A DNA stretch of 55,507 nt from an uncultured Prevotella sp. (GTDB taxonomy: Bacteria; Bacteroidota; Bacteroidia; Bacteroidales; Bacteroidaceae), in the NCBI GenBank assembly GCA_934230115.1, contig CAKQEI010000005.1:1-55507 (forward strand). The letters run 5' to 3'. Below the pieces are notes generated by a model. The model was not told the DNA's origin. It saw only the letters and a list, made by a program, of their open reading frames with translations, and searched no databases. Made by a program: the position numbers and the translations under genes. Below, piece after piece: positions 27,379-35,732 of the stretch (position 1 is its first letter; each line of letters starts with the position of its first letter).

Positions 27379-27439
27379 AGTAAAAGCCATTAGCTTTGTC
27401 TACCTTATATTTCGGCAGCAAAGCCAATGGCTCTTACTT
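27379..27439 (-). terminator. Hairpin after glmS
   Basis: A 21-bp stem pairs 27379-27399 with 27419-27439 around a 19-base loop. The two imperfect positions are A/C on the plus strand and U/G wobble on the minus strand, so the RNA fold favours the glmS transcript. The T-rich tail is short. Confidence 0.6.
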
Positions 27440-27471
27440 ATAGACAATTTATATATCCTATGACTTTTTCT

Positions 27472-29337
27472 TTACTCCACTGTTACGCTCTTCGCCAAGT
27501 TTCTTGGCATATCCACGTTCAGTCCTTTGTCCACAGCCACATAGTAGGCGAGAAGCTGCAAAGGAACAACAGTCAGCAGTGCCACTAATGCATTGGAAGT
27601 AGCAGGCACCTCGATGATGTTATCTGCCAAGGCTTTAACCTGCTTGTCGCCCTCGGTAACCACAGCAAGGATGCGTCCGTTTCTCGACTTCACCTCCTGC
27701 ATGTTTGATATAATCTTCTCGTATAGCTTATGATGAGTGGCTATGAAGACGATAGGCATGTCTTGATCGACCAATGCGATAGGTCCGTGCTTCATCTCAG
27801 CGGCAGGATAACCCTCGGCATGTATGTAGCTGATTTCCTTAAGCTTCAATGCTCCCTCCAATGCCACTGGATAGTTGATGCCACGTCCTAAGTAGAGGAA
27901 GTTATGTGCATAGGTGAACATTCGCGACACGTCTTTAATCATGGGAGCCTGCTTCAGCACAACCTCCATCTTGTTAGGAATGTCTGCCAATTCGCCTATC
28001 AGCTGTTGGTAGATGGTGTCGTCCAATGTGCCTTGCTCATGTCCTAAAGCCAAAGCCAACAGAGTGAGCACCGTCACCTGACCGGTGAAAGCCTTTGTAC
28101 TTGCCACACCAATCTCCGGTCCCACATGAATATAGATGCCGGTATTGGTCTCGCGGGCTATTGAGGAACCTACGCCATTCACAATGCCAAATATGAGCGC
28201 ACCCTTCTCCTTAGCCAACTTTACAGCTGCTAAAGTGTCGGCTGTCTCGCCACTCTGACTTATTGCTATCACCACATCCTCTGGCTCAATCACTGGGTCG
28301 CCATAGCGGAACTCGCTTGCATAAGCCACCTCCACACGTTTGCGGCACATCTTCTCGATGAGCTGCTTGCCAATGAGTCCTGCGTGCCAGCTTGTACCGC
28401 AAGCCACAATGATGATGTGCTTTGCGTTTACCAATCGCTCGCGATATTCCCTAAGGGCAGAGAGGACAATATGGTTATTCTCCGGATGCTCCTTGTCGGC
28501 AAACAGGCGTCCGCTCATGCAGTCTCTCAGACAGTTGGGCTGGTCGTATATCTCCTTCAACATGAAGTGGTCGAAGCCACCCTTGCTGAGTTTGCTGATG
28601 TCGAGGTCTACGGTCTTGATGTCATAACTGCATGAGGCATGGTCAAGATTGATGATGTTGAGTTCTTCGCCAACGTGAATGTCGGCAATCTGTCCATCCT
28701 CAAGATACACTACCTTATCGGTAAACTCCACGATAGGGGTTGCGTCACTTGCAATATAAAAGTCCTTGTTGTCCTTGCCAACGCCCACAACCAGTGGACT
28801 TGACTGTCGTGCAGCCACAATATGGTTGGGCTTGTTCTTCTCGATTACGGCAATAGCGTAAGCACCAATGGCATCATTGAGAGCTTGACATACGGCAGAC
28901 ACCAAGTCCTTGCCGTTCTGCTGATAATAATAGTCAATCAGCTGAACGAGCACCTCTGTGTCGGTAGTGCTCTTGAACACATATCCCTTATCCTGGAGTT
29001 GTTCTCTAAGCACCTGGTAGTTTTCGATGATACCATTGTGCACCAATGCCAAGTCACCGCTCATACTTGTGTGAGGATGAGCGTTGGTTGCTGATGGTTC
29101 GCCATGAGTAGCCCATCGTGTATGGGCTATGCCGATATGTCCGCTGCAATCTTTGTCAGCGGCCATTGCTTCCAGATTACTTACTTTTCCTTTGGTTTTG
29201 TAGACATTAAGCTTATCCTGATTTCCAATTAAAGCTACGCCTGCGCTGTCATATCCACGATACTCAAGTTTCTTAAGTCCTTCGATAAGGACTGGATAGG
29301 CGTCAGACTGTCCGATATATCCAACTATTCCACACAT
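27472..29337 (-). CDS. glmS: Glutamine--fructose-6-phosphate aminotransferase (isomerizing)
   Basis: 621 residues. The N-terminal class II glutamine amidotransferase begins MCGIVGYIG with nucleophile Cys2 and contains HTRWATHGEPSATNAHPH. Two SIS sugar-isomerase domains follow (ACGTSWHAGLIGKQLIE, AISQSGETADTLAAV; then GRGINYPVALEGALKLKE, EGYPAAEMKHGPIALVD), ending in NLAKSVTVE, the usual C-terminus. It makes glucosamine-6-phosphate for peptidoglycan and lipopolysaccharide. No ribozyme-like leader was recognised; a standard promoter lies 28 bases upstream. Confidence 0.98.
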   Translation of the reverse strand: MCGIVGYIGQSDAYPVLIEGLKKLEYRGYDSAGVALIGNQDKLNVYKTKGKVSNLEAMAADKDCSGHIGIAHTRWATHGEPSATNAHPHTSMSGDLALVHNGIIENYQVLREQLQDKGYVFKSTTDTEVLVQLIDYYYQQNGKDLVSAVCQALNDAIGAYAIAVIEKNKPNHIVAARQSSPLVVGVGKDNKDFYIASDATPIVEFTDKVVYLEDGQIADIHVGEELNIINLDHASCSYDIKTVDLDISKLSKGGFDHFMLKEIYDQPNCLRDCMSGRLFADKEHPENNHIVLSALREYRERLVNAKHIIIVACGTSWHAGLIGKQLIEKMCRKRVEVAYASEFRYGDPVIEPEDVVIAISQSGETADTLAAVKLAKEKGALIFGIVNGVGSSIARETNTGIYIHVGPEIGVASTKAFTGQVTVLTLLALALGHEQGTLDDTIYQQLIGELADIPNKMEVVLKQAPMIKDVSRMFTYAHNFLYLGRGINYPVALEGALKLKEISYIHAEGYPAAEMKHGPIALVDQDMPIVFIATHHKLYEKIISNMQEVKSRNGRILAVVTEGDKQVKALADNIIEVPATSNALVALLTVVPLQLLAYYVAVDKGLNVDMPRNLAKSVTVE

Positions 29338-29365
29338 AAAGATTTCTTTTGTTTAGTTACGGTTG

Positions 29366-29396
29366 CAAAAGTATACATAAAATCTGAATTAGCAAA
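29366..29396 (-). promoter_or_regulatory. Promoter of glmS
   Basis: On the minus strand, a -33 TTTG (29393-29396) and a -7 TACTTTTG (29366-29373) are separated by 19 bp. The leader is short (about 20 bases), leaving no room for a regulatory RNA. Confidence 0.7.
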
Positions 29397-29462
29397 TATT
29401 TTGTATGTTAAATCTGTATGAAAAGTTACTTTTTTCTATTTCTTGATATTTCTCAGTTCGCC

Positions 29463-31019
29463 TTATTCTATCATCCAATCCTCTATCTGTCCACTCTTCG
29501 CATTGAAGTTTATGCCTACTTTTATTACGGGTTTTCCACAAAGTGCAAATCGCTGTGCATAGTCTTTGAGATTGATTTGTTGCATGGCGGTCTTTGCATC
29601 CTTGTTGAGTTTCAGCTCTATTATATATAGGTGTGTATGGGTGAGCATCACAATGTCCACTCTTCCATTGGGAGTATGTATTTCCACGTCCACCAGGAAG
29701 TGTGTCAATAGCGAAAATATGATGAATAGCACCTGCTGATAGTGTCCCTCATAATTGGTGTTGTTGCAGTAGGGTACTGTTTCAAAGAATGTTTGTAGCA
29801 ACCTTATAGCCCCGTCCATATCGTTCTGTCGGATAAGCACCGACATTCGTGCTATTGTTACGTCGCCAGCTTCTGCAAATGTTCCCTCAAGGTAATTAGG
29901 CAACAGACTCTCGAAGAGTCCAACCTTTATTTCCTTGTTCGGAATGTCGAGGGTATATATCTCCGACATGGGCTCATAGTCTTTTATGGTCAGGTAGCCG
30001 CTCTGGTATAGCAGTGGGGTAATGGTAGTCATGTTTTCTGTAGGAGCGTCGAAAGAGGAAGCCTTGGCATACATCTTTGTGATTCGTGTAGGCAAGACAT
30101 TGAATTTGCGCAGCATATTAATAAGATATGTGGGAGTTCCCGACCCAAACCAATATGCTTTCGTCTTTCCGTCGGCGAAACAGTTGAGCAGACTGAACGG
30201 ATTGAACACGTCAGGACTTGGCCATGTGAAATGATAGCCGTCGTAGTTTTCCTTCAGTTTCTCTATGGTTTCTTCTCTTGTGAGCGACATTTTCTTGGCA
30301 AGCGTGTCAATGTCCTCGCTCATTTGTGTCAGCAGCTCGTCCTTGGTTATTCCGCATATTCCGGAATATGGCTCGTCCATGCTTATGTTCTTAATATTGT
30401 TCAGCTCGCTGAATATGCTGAGTTGCGAGAACTTCGTAATGCCGGTAAGGAATACAAAACGCAGATATGGCTCGCTGAGTTTCAGCGGACTGTAGAAGTT
30501 GCGCATTATATATCGCAGCTCAATAAGGTTGTCGTCCTGGTGAGCCACATCAAGCAATGGAGCGTCGTATTCATCTATGAGCACTACAACCTGCTTGCCG
30601 GTTTGTTGATACAGACTCTTGATGAGGTTCATCAGTCGGATGTTGGGGTCAATGGCATCTGTTTTAATGCCAAAACGGTTCTCGTTTTCAGTTAGAACGC
30701 TCAGCAAATATCTGTTGAGCTGTTCCTTGTCCAAATGCTTTCCGCCGCTCATGTCAAAATGAAGAACGGGGTACTCAGTCCATTCGTGCTCAAGTTTTTC
30801 TATGGCAAGTCCCTTGAACAGTTCCTTTCTTCCCTCAAAATAGCTTTGGAATGTAGACACAAGCAATGACTTGCCGAACCGTCTTGGACGACTCAGAAAG
30901 AAGAATTTGCCACTTGATGCCATGCGGTATACATATTCTGTTTTGTCTACATACAGCATGTCCCGTCTGCGTATCTCCGAGAAAGTCTGTATACCTAAAG
31001 GGTAAAGTCTCTGTGCCAT
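29463..31019 (-). CDS. AAA-ATPase-like / PD-(D/E)XK nuclease family protein (DUF1703 type)
   Basis: 518 residues. The N-terminal AAA-ATPase-like domain has the characteristic YPLGIQTFSEIRR, LYVDKTEYVYRM and a P-loop variant RPRRFGKS (44-51). A Walker B-like VVLIDEYDAPL follows near 145. The C-terminus has a PD-(D/E)XK-like core, NGRVDIVM followed by LYIIELKL, then QINLKDYAQRF. The family is abundant and often multi-copy in Bacteroidetes and its function is unproven. The start at 31019 begins with the conserved MAQRLYPLGIQ and fits the promoter. A four-unit 33-bp repeat array sits just upstream of the promoter. Confidence 0.88.
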   Translation of the reverse strand: MAQRLYPLGIQTFSEIRRRDMLYVDKTEYVYRMASSGKFFFLSRPRRFGKSLLVSTFQSYFEGRKELFKGLAIEKLEHEWTEYPVLHFDMSGGKHLDKEQLNRYLLSVLTENENRFGIKTDAIDPNIRLMNLIKSLYQQTGKQVVVLIDEYDAPLLDVAHQDDNLIELRYIMRNFYSPLKLSEPYLRFVFLTGITKFSQLSIFSELNNIKNISMDEPYSGICGITKDELLTQMSEDIDTLAKKMSLTREETIEKLKENYDGYHFTWPSPDVFNPFSLLNCFADGKTKAYWFGSGTPTYLINMLRKFNVLPTRITKMYAKASSFDAPTENMTTITPLLYQSGYLTIKDYEPMSEIYTLDIPNKEIKVGLFESLLPNYLEGTFAEAGDVTIARMSVLIRQNDMDGAIRLLQTFFETVPYCNNTNYEGHYQQVLFIIFSLLTHFLVDVEIHTPNGRVDIVMLTHTHLYIIELKLNKDAKTAMQQINLKDYAQRFALCGKPVIKVGINFNAKSGQIEDWMIE

Positions 31020-31052
31020 AACGTCTATTGCTTTAAATGGATTATGTATATG

Positions 31053-31083
31053 CAAAGTTAGCAATAAATAATGTGAAAAGCAA
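31053..31083 (-). promoter_or_regulatory. Promoter of the AAA-ATPase/PD-(D/E)XK gene
   Basis: On the minus strand, a -33 TTG (31081-31083) and a -7 TAACTTTG (31053-31060) are separated by 20 bp. The repeat array begins 17 bases upstream of the -33 box, which places it where activator or operator sites usually lie. Confidence 0.75.
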
Positions 31084-31100
31084 TAATGTCTTCATTGCTT

Positions 31101-31216
31101 TACACTTTTCGACACATAAAACAGTCAGATTATTACACTTTTCGACACATGTTTGTGGCGAAACCTTACACTTTCTGACACATAATATCATCGCAAAGCT
31201 ACACTTTTCGACACAT
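31101..31216. repeat. Four-unit array, exact 33-bp period (17-bp repeat, 16-bp variable)
   Basis: The unit TACACTTTTCGACACAT occurs at 31101-31117, 31134-31150, 31167-31183 and 31200-31216. Units 1, 2 and 4 are identical; unit 3 has CTG in place of TCG. The three 16-base intervals between them are unrelated in sequence. The flanking 33-bp positions on either side lack the motif. Confidence 0.95.
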
Positions 31217-31332
31217 ACAACCAAATAAACATTGAAAAACAAGTGGATTATTATGCTTTTTTAAGCTAAACAAACCTTTGGTTGAGACGGCTTAGTTATA
31301 ATGAAATAGGCTAAATTGTCATGAAGTCATTT

Positions 31333-32577
31333 TCAGAACTTTCCCTGCTCTCCCAAATAGCTGTCCTTGAATCCCAAGAAGTACAGCACTCCGTCGATGC
31401 CGATAGTGTTGAGGCTCTGCTTAGCATTAGCCACTACGCGTGGTTTGGCATGAAAGGCGATGCCGAGACCTGCTTGACCGAGCATAGGCAAGTCGTTGGC
31501 TCCGTCGCCTACGGCAATGGTTTGGGCGAGGTTTACCTTTTCTACTTGGGCTATGAGTTTTAGGAGTTCAGCCTTGCGGTGGCCGTCGACAATCTCGCCT
31601 ACATAACGTCCGGTGAGCTTACCGTTATCGTCAATCTCCAATTCGTTGGCGTAGACATAGTCGATGCCATATTTGCGCTGTAGGAATTCGCCGAAATATG
31701 TGAAACCACCGCTAAGGATGGCAATCTTATAGCCACAACGCTTGAGTACAGCCATAAGTCGGTCGACTCCCTCGGTGATAGGCATCTTGTTGGCAATATC
31801 TTCAAACACACTTGAGTCGAGACCTTTCAATAGAGCCACGCGACGTGTGAAGCTCTCCTTGAAGTCTATCTCGCCACGCATGGCACTCTCGGTGATTGCT
31901 TTCACTTGGTCGCCAACGCCAGCACGGTCGGCAAGCTCGTCGATACATTCTGTCTGAATGAGTGTAGAGTCCATATCAAAGCAGATGAGTCGGCGCATAC
32001 GACGGTACATGTCATCCTTCTGGAACGAGAAGTCAATCTCCATGTCCGAAGAGATGTGCATCAGTTCCTCCTGCATGGCAGCGCGGTCGACGGGTGTTCC
32101 TCTCAGCGAGAACTCAATGCAAGCTCGCATATTGGGTTCGGGACGCTTGATGCTCATGCGTCCGGTGAGTCGCAATATGGAGTCGATGTTAAGTCCTTGT
32201 TTTGTTATTACCTTAGTGGCTGCCTCTATCTGTCTTGCAGAAAGTGTGCGGCCTATCAAGGTGAGGATGTATCGGTTCTTGCCTTGGCACGCCACCCATT
32301 CCTCATACTCCTCATCGGTTACGGGAGCGAAGCCAATGTGTACTCCAAGTTCGGTGGCCTTGAACAGCAATTCCTTCATCACCTGACCTGAGGCCTCGTC
32401 GCCGATGCGTATGAGTATGCCAAGGGATAGTGTGGAGTGGATGTCTGCCTGTCCGATGTCAAGAATCTTGGCATCCTTGCTGGCAAGAATTTCCATGATG
32501 GAGGCGGTGAGACCGGGACGGTCGTTGCCCGTGATTCTGATTAATATCTGTTCTTCCTTAGTGTTGATTGTTTCCAT
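31333..32577 (-). CDS. serB: Phosphoserine phosphatase with N-terminal ACT domains
   Basis: 414 residues. Two ACT-type domains occupy about 1-180 (ILIRITGNDRPGLTASIMEIL; ILTLIGRTLSARQIEAAT), followed by the HAD phosphatase. Catalytic Asp201 and Asp203 are in FDMDSTLIQTE, motif II is in ILSGGFTYF, and motif IV is VGDGANDLPML. It removes phosphate from O-phosphoserine, the last step of serine synthesis; the ACT domains probably confer serine control. Length and layout match the Bacteroidetes form. It has its own promoter. Confidence 0.97.
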   Translation of the reverse strand: METINTKEEQILIRITGNDRPGLTASIMEILASKDAKILDIGQADIHSTLSLGILIRIGDEASGQVMKELLFKATELGVHIGFAPVTDEEYEEWVACQGKNRYILTLIGRTLSARQIEAATKVITKQGLNIDSILRLTGRMSIKRPEPNMRACIEFSLRGTPVDRAAMQEELMHISSDMEIDFSFQKDDMYRRMRRLICFDMDSTLIQTECIDELADRAGVGDQVKAITESAMRGEIDFKESFTRRVALLKGLDSSVFEDIANKMPITEGVDRLMAVLKRCGYKIAILSGGFTYFGEFLQRKYGIDYVYANELEIDDNGKLTGRYVGEIVDGHRKAELLKLIAQVEKVNLAQTIAVGDGANDLPMLGQAGLGIAFHAKPRVVANAKQSLNTIGIDGVLYFLGFKDSYLGEQGKF

Positions 32578-32603
32578 TTCCTTATTTTTTGATATGTTTA
32601 CTG

Positions 32604-32635
32604 CAAAAGTAACCCTTTTTAATTTAACCTACAAA
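32604..32635 (-). promoter_or_regulatory. Promoter of serB
   Basis: On the minus strand, a -33 TTTG (32632-32635) and a -7 TACTTTTG (32604-32611) are separated by 20 bp. The -7 box ends 26 bases before the ATG. Confidence 0.7.
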
Positions 32636-32701
32636 TTTTGCAATGTCGGTTTTGCAAAAAATAGAGAAATGGGTTGAGGATAGGTGTGTGAGTGTAACCT
32701 A

Positions 32702-32765
32702 TGAAAAAAGCGCCATGTAAGGACAAAAGACGGTATTTCAATGCTTTTGCCCTTACAAGGCGCTT
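32702..32765 (-). terminator. Terminator after the secreted protein gene
   Basis: AAGCGCCATGTAAGGACAAAAG (32708-32729) pairs with 32744-32765 with few mismatches. On the minus strand the stem runs directly into TTTTTT, a canonical intrinsic terminator. Confidence 0.85.
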
Positions 32766-32779
32766 AATCTTAGGGTTCT

Positions 32780-34354
32780 TTACTTCACAATCTTTCTTGA
32801 TGCCTTTGTGCCATCAGAATATGTGACAGTACGCATGTATATACCCTTGGTAGGGTTGCTGACCTTGCGGCCTGAGAGGTCGTAGAATTCCACACTCTTA
32901 ATCTGCTTCACGTTAGCGTCGGTCATCTTTACACCGGTTGGGTCGCCGTAAGGATAGTATTCTGCAACGCCAGAGCCGAGACGAGTGTCGCCGTCAATAT
33001 AGAAAGCTTCCATGCCAATCTTCTCCTTCACATCCTTATAGAAGTAGATGGTGCGTGAGTTCTCGTCGTACTTGTAGAACTCATACTGGTCGTAGAATGA
33101 ATATGGCACGTCGGTCATCTCGGTCTCCACGTTCTGGTAGTCATCGGGTGAGAAAGTCTGCACTTCGCCGTCGATGTAGAGATTATAGTAGAGATGCGAC
33201 GGGTCGAGATAGTTGAAGTCGGCCGAGTAGTAGCTCAGAGTGAACTGCAAACCGCCAGGACCTCCCCATGGGTTCGGGTCGTAAGGCTGATAGGCAGTGA
33301 GCAACGGCGGCATTGGGGCAGCAGGCTGCTTGTCCCAAGGATTCACCATAGCATAGCGGTAGGAATCGAAGATGTTGGTGCTTCGGTCATCATCCTTACT
33401 CTTGTGTATCATCAGCATTCCCTTAGTGCTCAGTGAGTTGTTCTCAGCGTCGTATGTGAACACAAGAGGGTCGCTGCTGAGGCAAGGCTTCTCATACTTC
33501 GAGCCCATTTCGTCGGTGCCTTCGCCCATGACAGCCGACGAGGCATAAACGTAGCATGCCGTTGTGGTGTCGATGCCTACGTAAGATGTGGCAGGGAAGG
33601 TGACGGTCTCGCCGTCTTTCTCGCCCTTGATCCATAATCCCTTGATGTTGGCAGAGAGGTCACCAAGATAAACATCGTTGCCGTTGAAGGCATACTTCAC
33701 GGGATAGAGCTGCGACTGTCCTTCGGTGTCCAAATATAGCATCAGTCCGTCTAAGACGTCAGCCTCTGTAGGAGGAGCCACGGTGTTGTTCTCCAGATGC
33801 ACAGCCTTGTAGGTGCCTTCGGCATAGCTTGTCCATGCTCCGCTTTCGCGACACATGCCTATCATCTCGCCTTCGGGAATCACCATAACGAGTGAGTCGT
33901 TGCGCCAAACATATTTCAGGAGTTGGTTTTCCTCTCCCTCGTTCGGACGGTATGTGCTTTTGCCATCTTCTTCTACAGGGTGAATGCGGTTGAGGTAACC
34001 ATAGATAAGGTCGCCACTGAAGAAGTCTTCTTCTGAATAGATGGCCTGAGGTAGCTGGAAGGCAATGGTGTCGCCCTCGGCACGATAGCCCTTAATCCAT
34101 GTTTTGGTGTAGATGGAGTTGATAGGATTTTCAAGATACACGGCTCCATCGTCGCCAAAGACAAGGCGCTGCCAGTCGCCAGTGCTCTCATGGGGAATGC
34201 CATAGTAGTATACCGACTCGTAGCCTGTGGTGGTGCGGTATAGGTTTACGGTTTTGCCTGCTGCGGGCTCTGTTATGAGCTTCGACTCGTTCTGTGCCAT
34301 AGCTCCTGTCGAGAAGAGTGCGGCAAACAATAATGCTGAGTATAATTTTTTCAT
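32780..34354 (-). CDS. Secreted protein with type IX secretion C-terminal signal, function unknown
   Basis: 524 residues. A signal peptide (MKKLYSALLFAALFSTGAMA) is followed by a mostly beta-rich, aromatic- and Asp/Gly-rich region of about 450 residues that I do not recognise. The last 45 residues read like a T9SS type A C-terminal domain: VEFYDLSGRKVSNPTKGIYMR, then a strand ending in ASRKIVK. Cargo with this tail is moved across the outer membrane and usually attached to the cell surface. The ATG at 34354 is used rather than the TTG two codons upstream. Stand-alone gene with promoter and terminator. Confidence 0.8.
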   Translation of the reverse strand: MKKLYSALLFAALFSTGAMAQNESKLITEPAAGKTVNLYRTTTGYESVYYYGIPHESTGDWQRLVFGDDGAVYLENPINSIYTKTWIKGYRAEGDTIAFQLPQAIYSEEDFFSGDLIYGYLNRIHPVEEDGKSTYRPNEGEENQLLKYVWRNDSLVMVIPEGEMIGMCRESGAWTSYAEGTYKAVHLENNTVAPPTEADVLDGLMLYLDTEGQSQLYPVKYAFNGNDVYLGDLSANIKGLWIKGEKDGETVTFPATSYVGIDTTTACYVYASSAVMGEGTDEMGSKYEKPCLSSDPLVFTYDAENNSLSTKGMLMIHKSKDDDRSTNIFDSYRYAMVNPWDKQPAAPMPPLLTAYQPYDPNPWGGPGGLQFTLSYYSADFNYLDPSHLYYNLYIDGEVQTFSPDDYQNVETEMTDVPYSFYDQYEFYKYDENSRTIYFYKDVKEKIGMEAFYIDGDTRLGSGVAEYYPYGDPTGVKMTDANVKQIKSVEFYDLSGRKVSNPTKGIYMRTVTYSDGTKASRKIVK

Positions 34355-34400
34355 AAGCAAGAAATTGTTTTTGGTTGCAAAAAGTTATTGTTATTGTTGG

Positions 34401-34431
34401 CAAAGGTAGTAAAATGTAAGGATATACGCAA
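34401..34431 (-). promoter_or_regulatory. Promoter of the T9SS cargo gene
   Basis: On the minus strand, a -33 TTG (34429-34431) and a -7 TACCTTTG (34401-34408) are separated by 20 bp, 46 bases before the ATG. Confidence 0.68.
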
Positions 34432-34505
34432 GAAATATGGCAAAATAATATTAATTTGATTTGAAATATAGCTAAATTACTTAATTTCAATCAAGCAGTT
34501 AAACA

Positions 34506-34536
34506 TTGCCAATATACTAATTTATAGTTACCTTTG
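34506..34536 (+). promoter_or_regulatory. Promoter of the HAD hydrolase gene
   Basis: A -33 TTG (34506-34508) and a -7 TACCTTTG (34529-34536) are separated by 20 bp. It diverges from the T9SS cargo promoter about 75 bp away and uses the same -7 octamer. Confidence 0.68.
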
Positions 34537-34588
34537 CAAAGGAATAATCGTAACAAGTAGATATTAAAATAAAAACAAGTAGACGAAA

Positions 34589-35371
34589 ATGATAAAAGCT
34601 CTTTTTTTTGATGTTGACGGCACCCTTGTCAGCTTCAAGACCCACAGAATACCCGAGTCTACGCTCGAGGCTTTGCAACAGGCCCATGCCAATGGCGTGA
34701 AGATATTCACAGCCACTGGTCGTCCACGCCAATTGCTCGACAACATCCCCGAGGCAGAACCTTTGATGGATGGATATATTCTTGCCACTGGCGCCCTATG
34801 TCTTTACGGCAACCATACTGTGCGTGAGGACCTTATTCCGCGTGATGAGGCTATATCGGTAGTTGAATTCTGCAAGGAGCGTGGATTGTCGGCTGTTGTA
34901 GTAGGCAAGAAGGACATACAGATAGTCAATCGCAACGAGGAGTTTGAGAATGTGTTCCGTAATCTTCTTAATGTGAAGTACAATAAGTTCGACGTGCCAG
35001 TGGAGGAAGTCATCGAGCAGGGAGTGCTTCAGATTACTCCTTTCCTGAATGAGGAAGAGGAGAAGACAGTGCTGCCATCATTGCCTGGCTGCATATCGTC
35101 GCGTTGGTATCCGTCGTTCTGCGACATAACATCGGCTACAGCCGACAAGGCTAACGGCATACGTGCCATTGCCGACTACATGAATATTGACATAAGCGAG
35201 ACCATGGCATTCGGCGATGGCGGCAATGACATGACTATGTTGCGTGCTGCCGGCACAAGTGTGGCTATGGGCAATGCTCTCGACAAGGTTAAGGCTCATG
35301 CCGACTACGTCACGACAAGTGTTGATGAGGACGGCATACGCAATGCGTTGAAGCATTTCGGGATTATATAA
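34589..35371 (+). CDS. HAD-superfamily sugar-phosphatase-like hydrolase (Cof type)
   Basis: 260 residues of the Cof/YbjI-like HAD IIB subfamily. Motif I is FFDVDGTLVS with Asp8 and Asp10, motif II is in FTATGRPRQL, and motif IV is FGDGGNDMTML followed by AMGNALDKVKAHADYVT. The C2 cap lies between them (about 85-185). Such enzymes dephosphorylate sugar phosphates or cofactors, with broad substrate range. Single gene ahead of a shared terminator. Confidence 0.92.
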   Translation: MIKALFFDVDGTLVSFKTHRIPESTLEALQQAHANGVKIFTATGRPRQLLDNIPEAEPLMDGYILATGALCLYGNHTVREDLIPRDEAISVVEFCKERGLSAVVVGKKDIQIVNRNEEFENVFRNLLNVKYNKFDVPVEEVIEQGVLQITPFLNEEEEKTVLPSLPGCISSRWYPSFCDITSATADKANGIRAIADYMNIDISETMAFGDGGNDMTMLRAAGTSVAMGNALDKVKAHADYVTTSVDEDGIRNALKHFGII

Positions 35372-35376
35372 AAAAA

Positions 35377-35402
35377 GGTCGGTTCACATAAGTGAGCCGA
35401 CC
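35377..35402. terminator. Terminator shared by HAD hydrolase and ferredoxin genes
   Basis: GGTCGGTTCAC (35377-35387) pairs with GTGAGCCGACC (35392-35402) around ATAA, with one wobble pair. A run of seven A precedes it, so the minus-strand transcript of the ferredoxin gene gets a perfect U tract; the plus-strand tail is weaker. Confidence 0.8.
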
Positions 35403-35435
35403 GTAAATGTTTTCTTAAACTATGAAGCTACATCC

Positions 35436-35606
35436 TTACTCAGCAAGGCTGATTGCCTCCTGAGGACATACGCTTGCGCATGTACCGCACTCTGTGCAGA
35501 GATCAGGATTGATAGAATACTTTTCACCTTCTGAGATTGCCTCTACCGGGCACTCGCCAATACATGTACCGCATGCGATGCAGTCGTCACCAATTACGTA
35601 AGCCAT
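35436..35606 (-). CDS. 2[4Fe-4S] ferredoxin
   Basis: A 56-residue protein starting MAYVIGDDCIACGTCIGECP, with a second cluster motif CTECGTCASVCP. Each CxxCxxCxxxC(P) motif supplies three ligands to one [4Fe-4S] cluster and the fourth to the other, the classic clostridial-type layout. It is a soluble low-potential electron carrier for enzymes such as pyruvate:ferredoxin oxidoreductase or hydrogenase in an anaerobe. The gene stands alone with promoter and terminator, and a dyad overlaps its promoter. Confidence 0.97.
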   Translation of the reverse strand: MAYVIGDDCIACGTCIGECPVEAISEGEKYSINPDLCTECGTCASVCPQEAISLAE

Positions 35607-35699
35607 AATTAAAATTCGTTTATATTGTTATTAATGTTAATGCTATATGTTTCGAAGTAGCCATGCGAGGTTAGTCTCACTACCTACTTTTGAACGCTG

Positions 35700-35732
35700 C
35701 AAAGATAATAATTTTATCTGAAATACCTACAA
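35700..35732 (-). promoter_or_regulatory. Promoter of the ferredoxin gene
   Basis: On the minus strand, a -7 TATCTTTG (35700-35707) and a TTG at 35730-35732 (22-bp spacer) lie about 95-125 bases before the ATG. The -33 region is buried in a 16-bp dyad. Confidence 0.6.

Larger units (their letters stand above)
31020..31332. other. Gap carrying promoter and 33-bp array
   Basis: The 313 bases between the AAA-ATPase/nuclease gene and the serB stop hold the promoter (31053-31083) and the four-unit array (31101-31216). The remaining 115 bases next to serB contain only AT-rich sequence and a weak AACC/GGTT hairpin. Both strands across the array are open, but this follows from the 33-bp period. Confidence 0.6.

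Noticed and set aside
29338..29400. A glmS ribozyme upstream of glmS
   Set aside because: The promoter leaves a leader of about 20 bases, too short for the ribozyme, and no core sequence was seen.
31101..31216. Calling the 33-bp array a CRISPR
   Set aside because: Repeat (17 bp) and interval (16 bp) are both far shorter than any known CRISPR, there are only four units, and no cas gene is present. Its place next to a promoter fits binding sites better.
31042..31242. A 66-residue minus-strand Cys-rich peptide with four CVEKC/CVRKC repeats
   Set aside because: The peptide repeat is a by-product of the 33-bp (11-codon) period; the plus strand is equally open. The six residues between motifs show no pattern, and the frame starts upstream of the mapped promoter.
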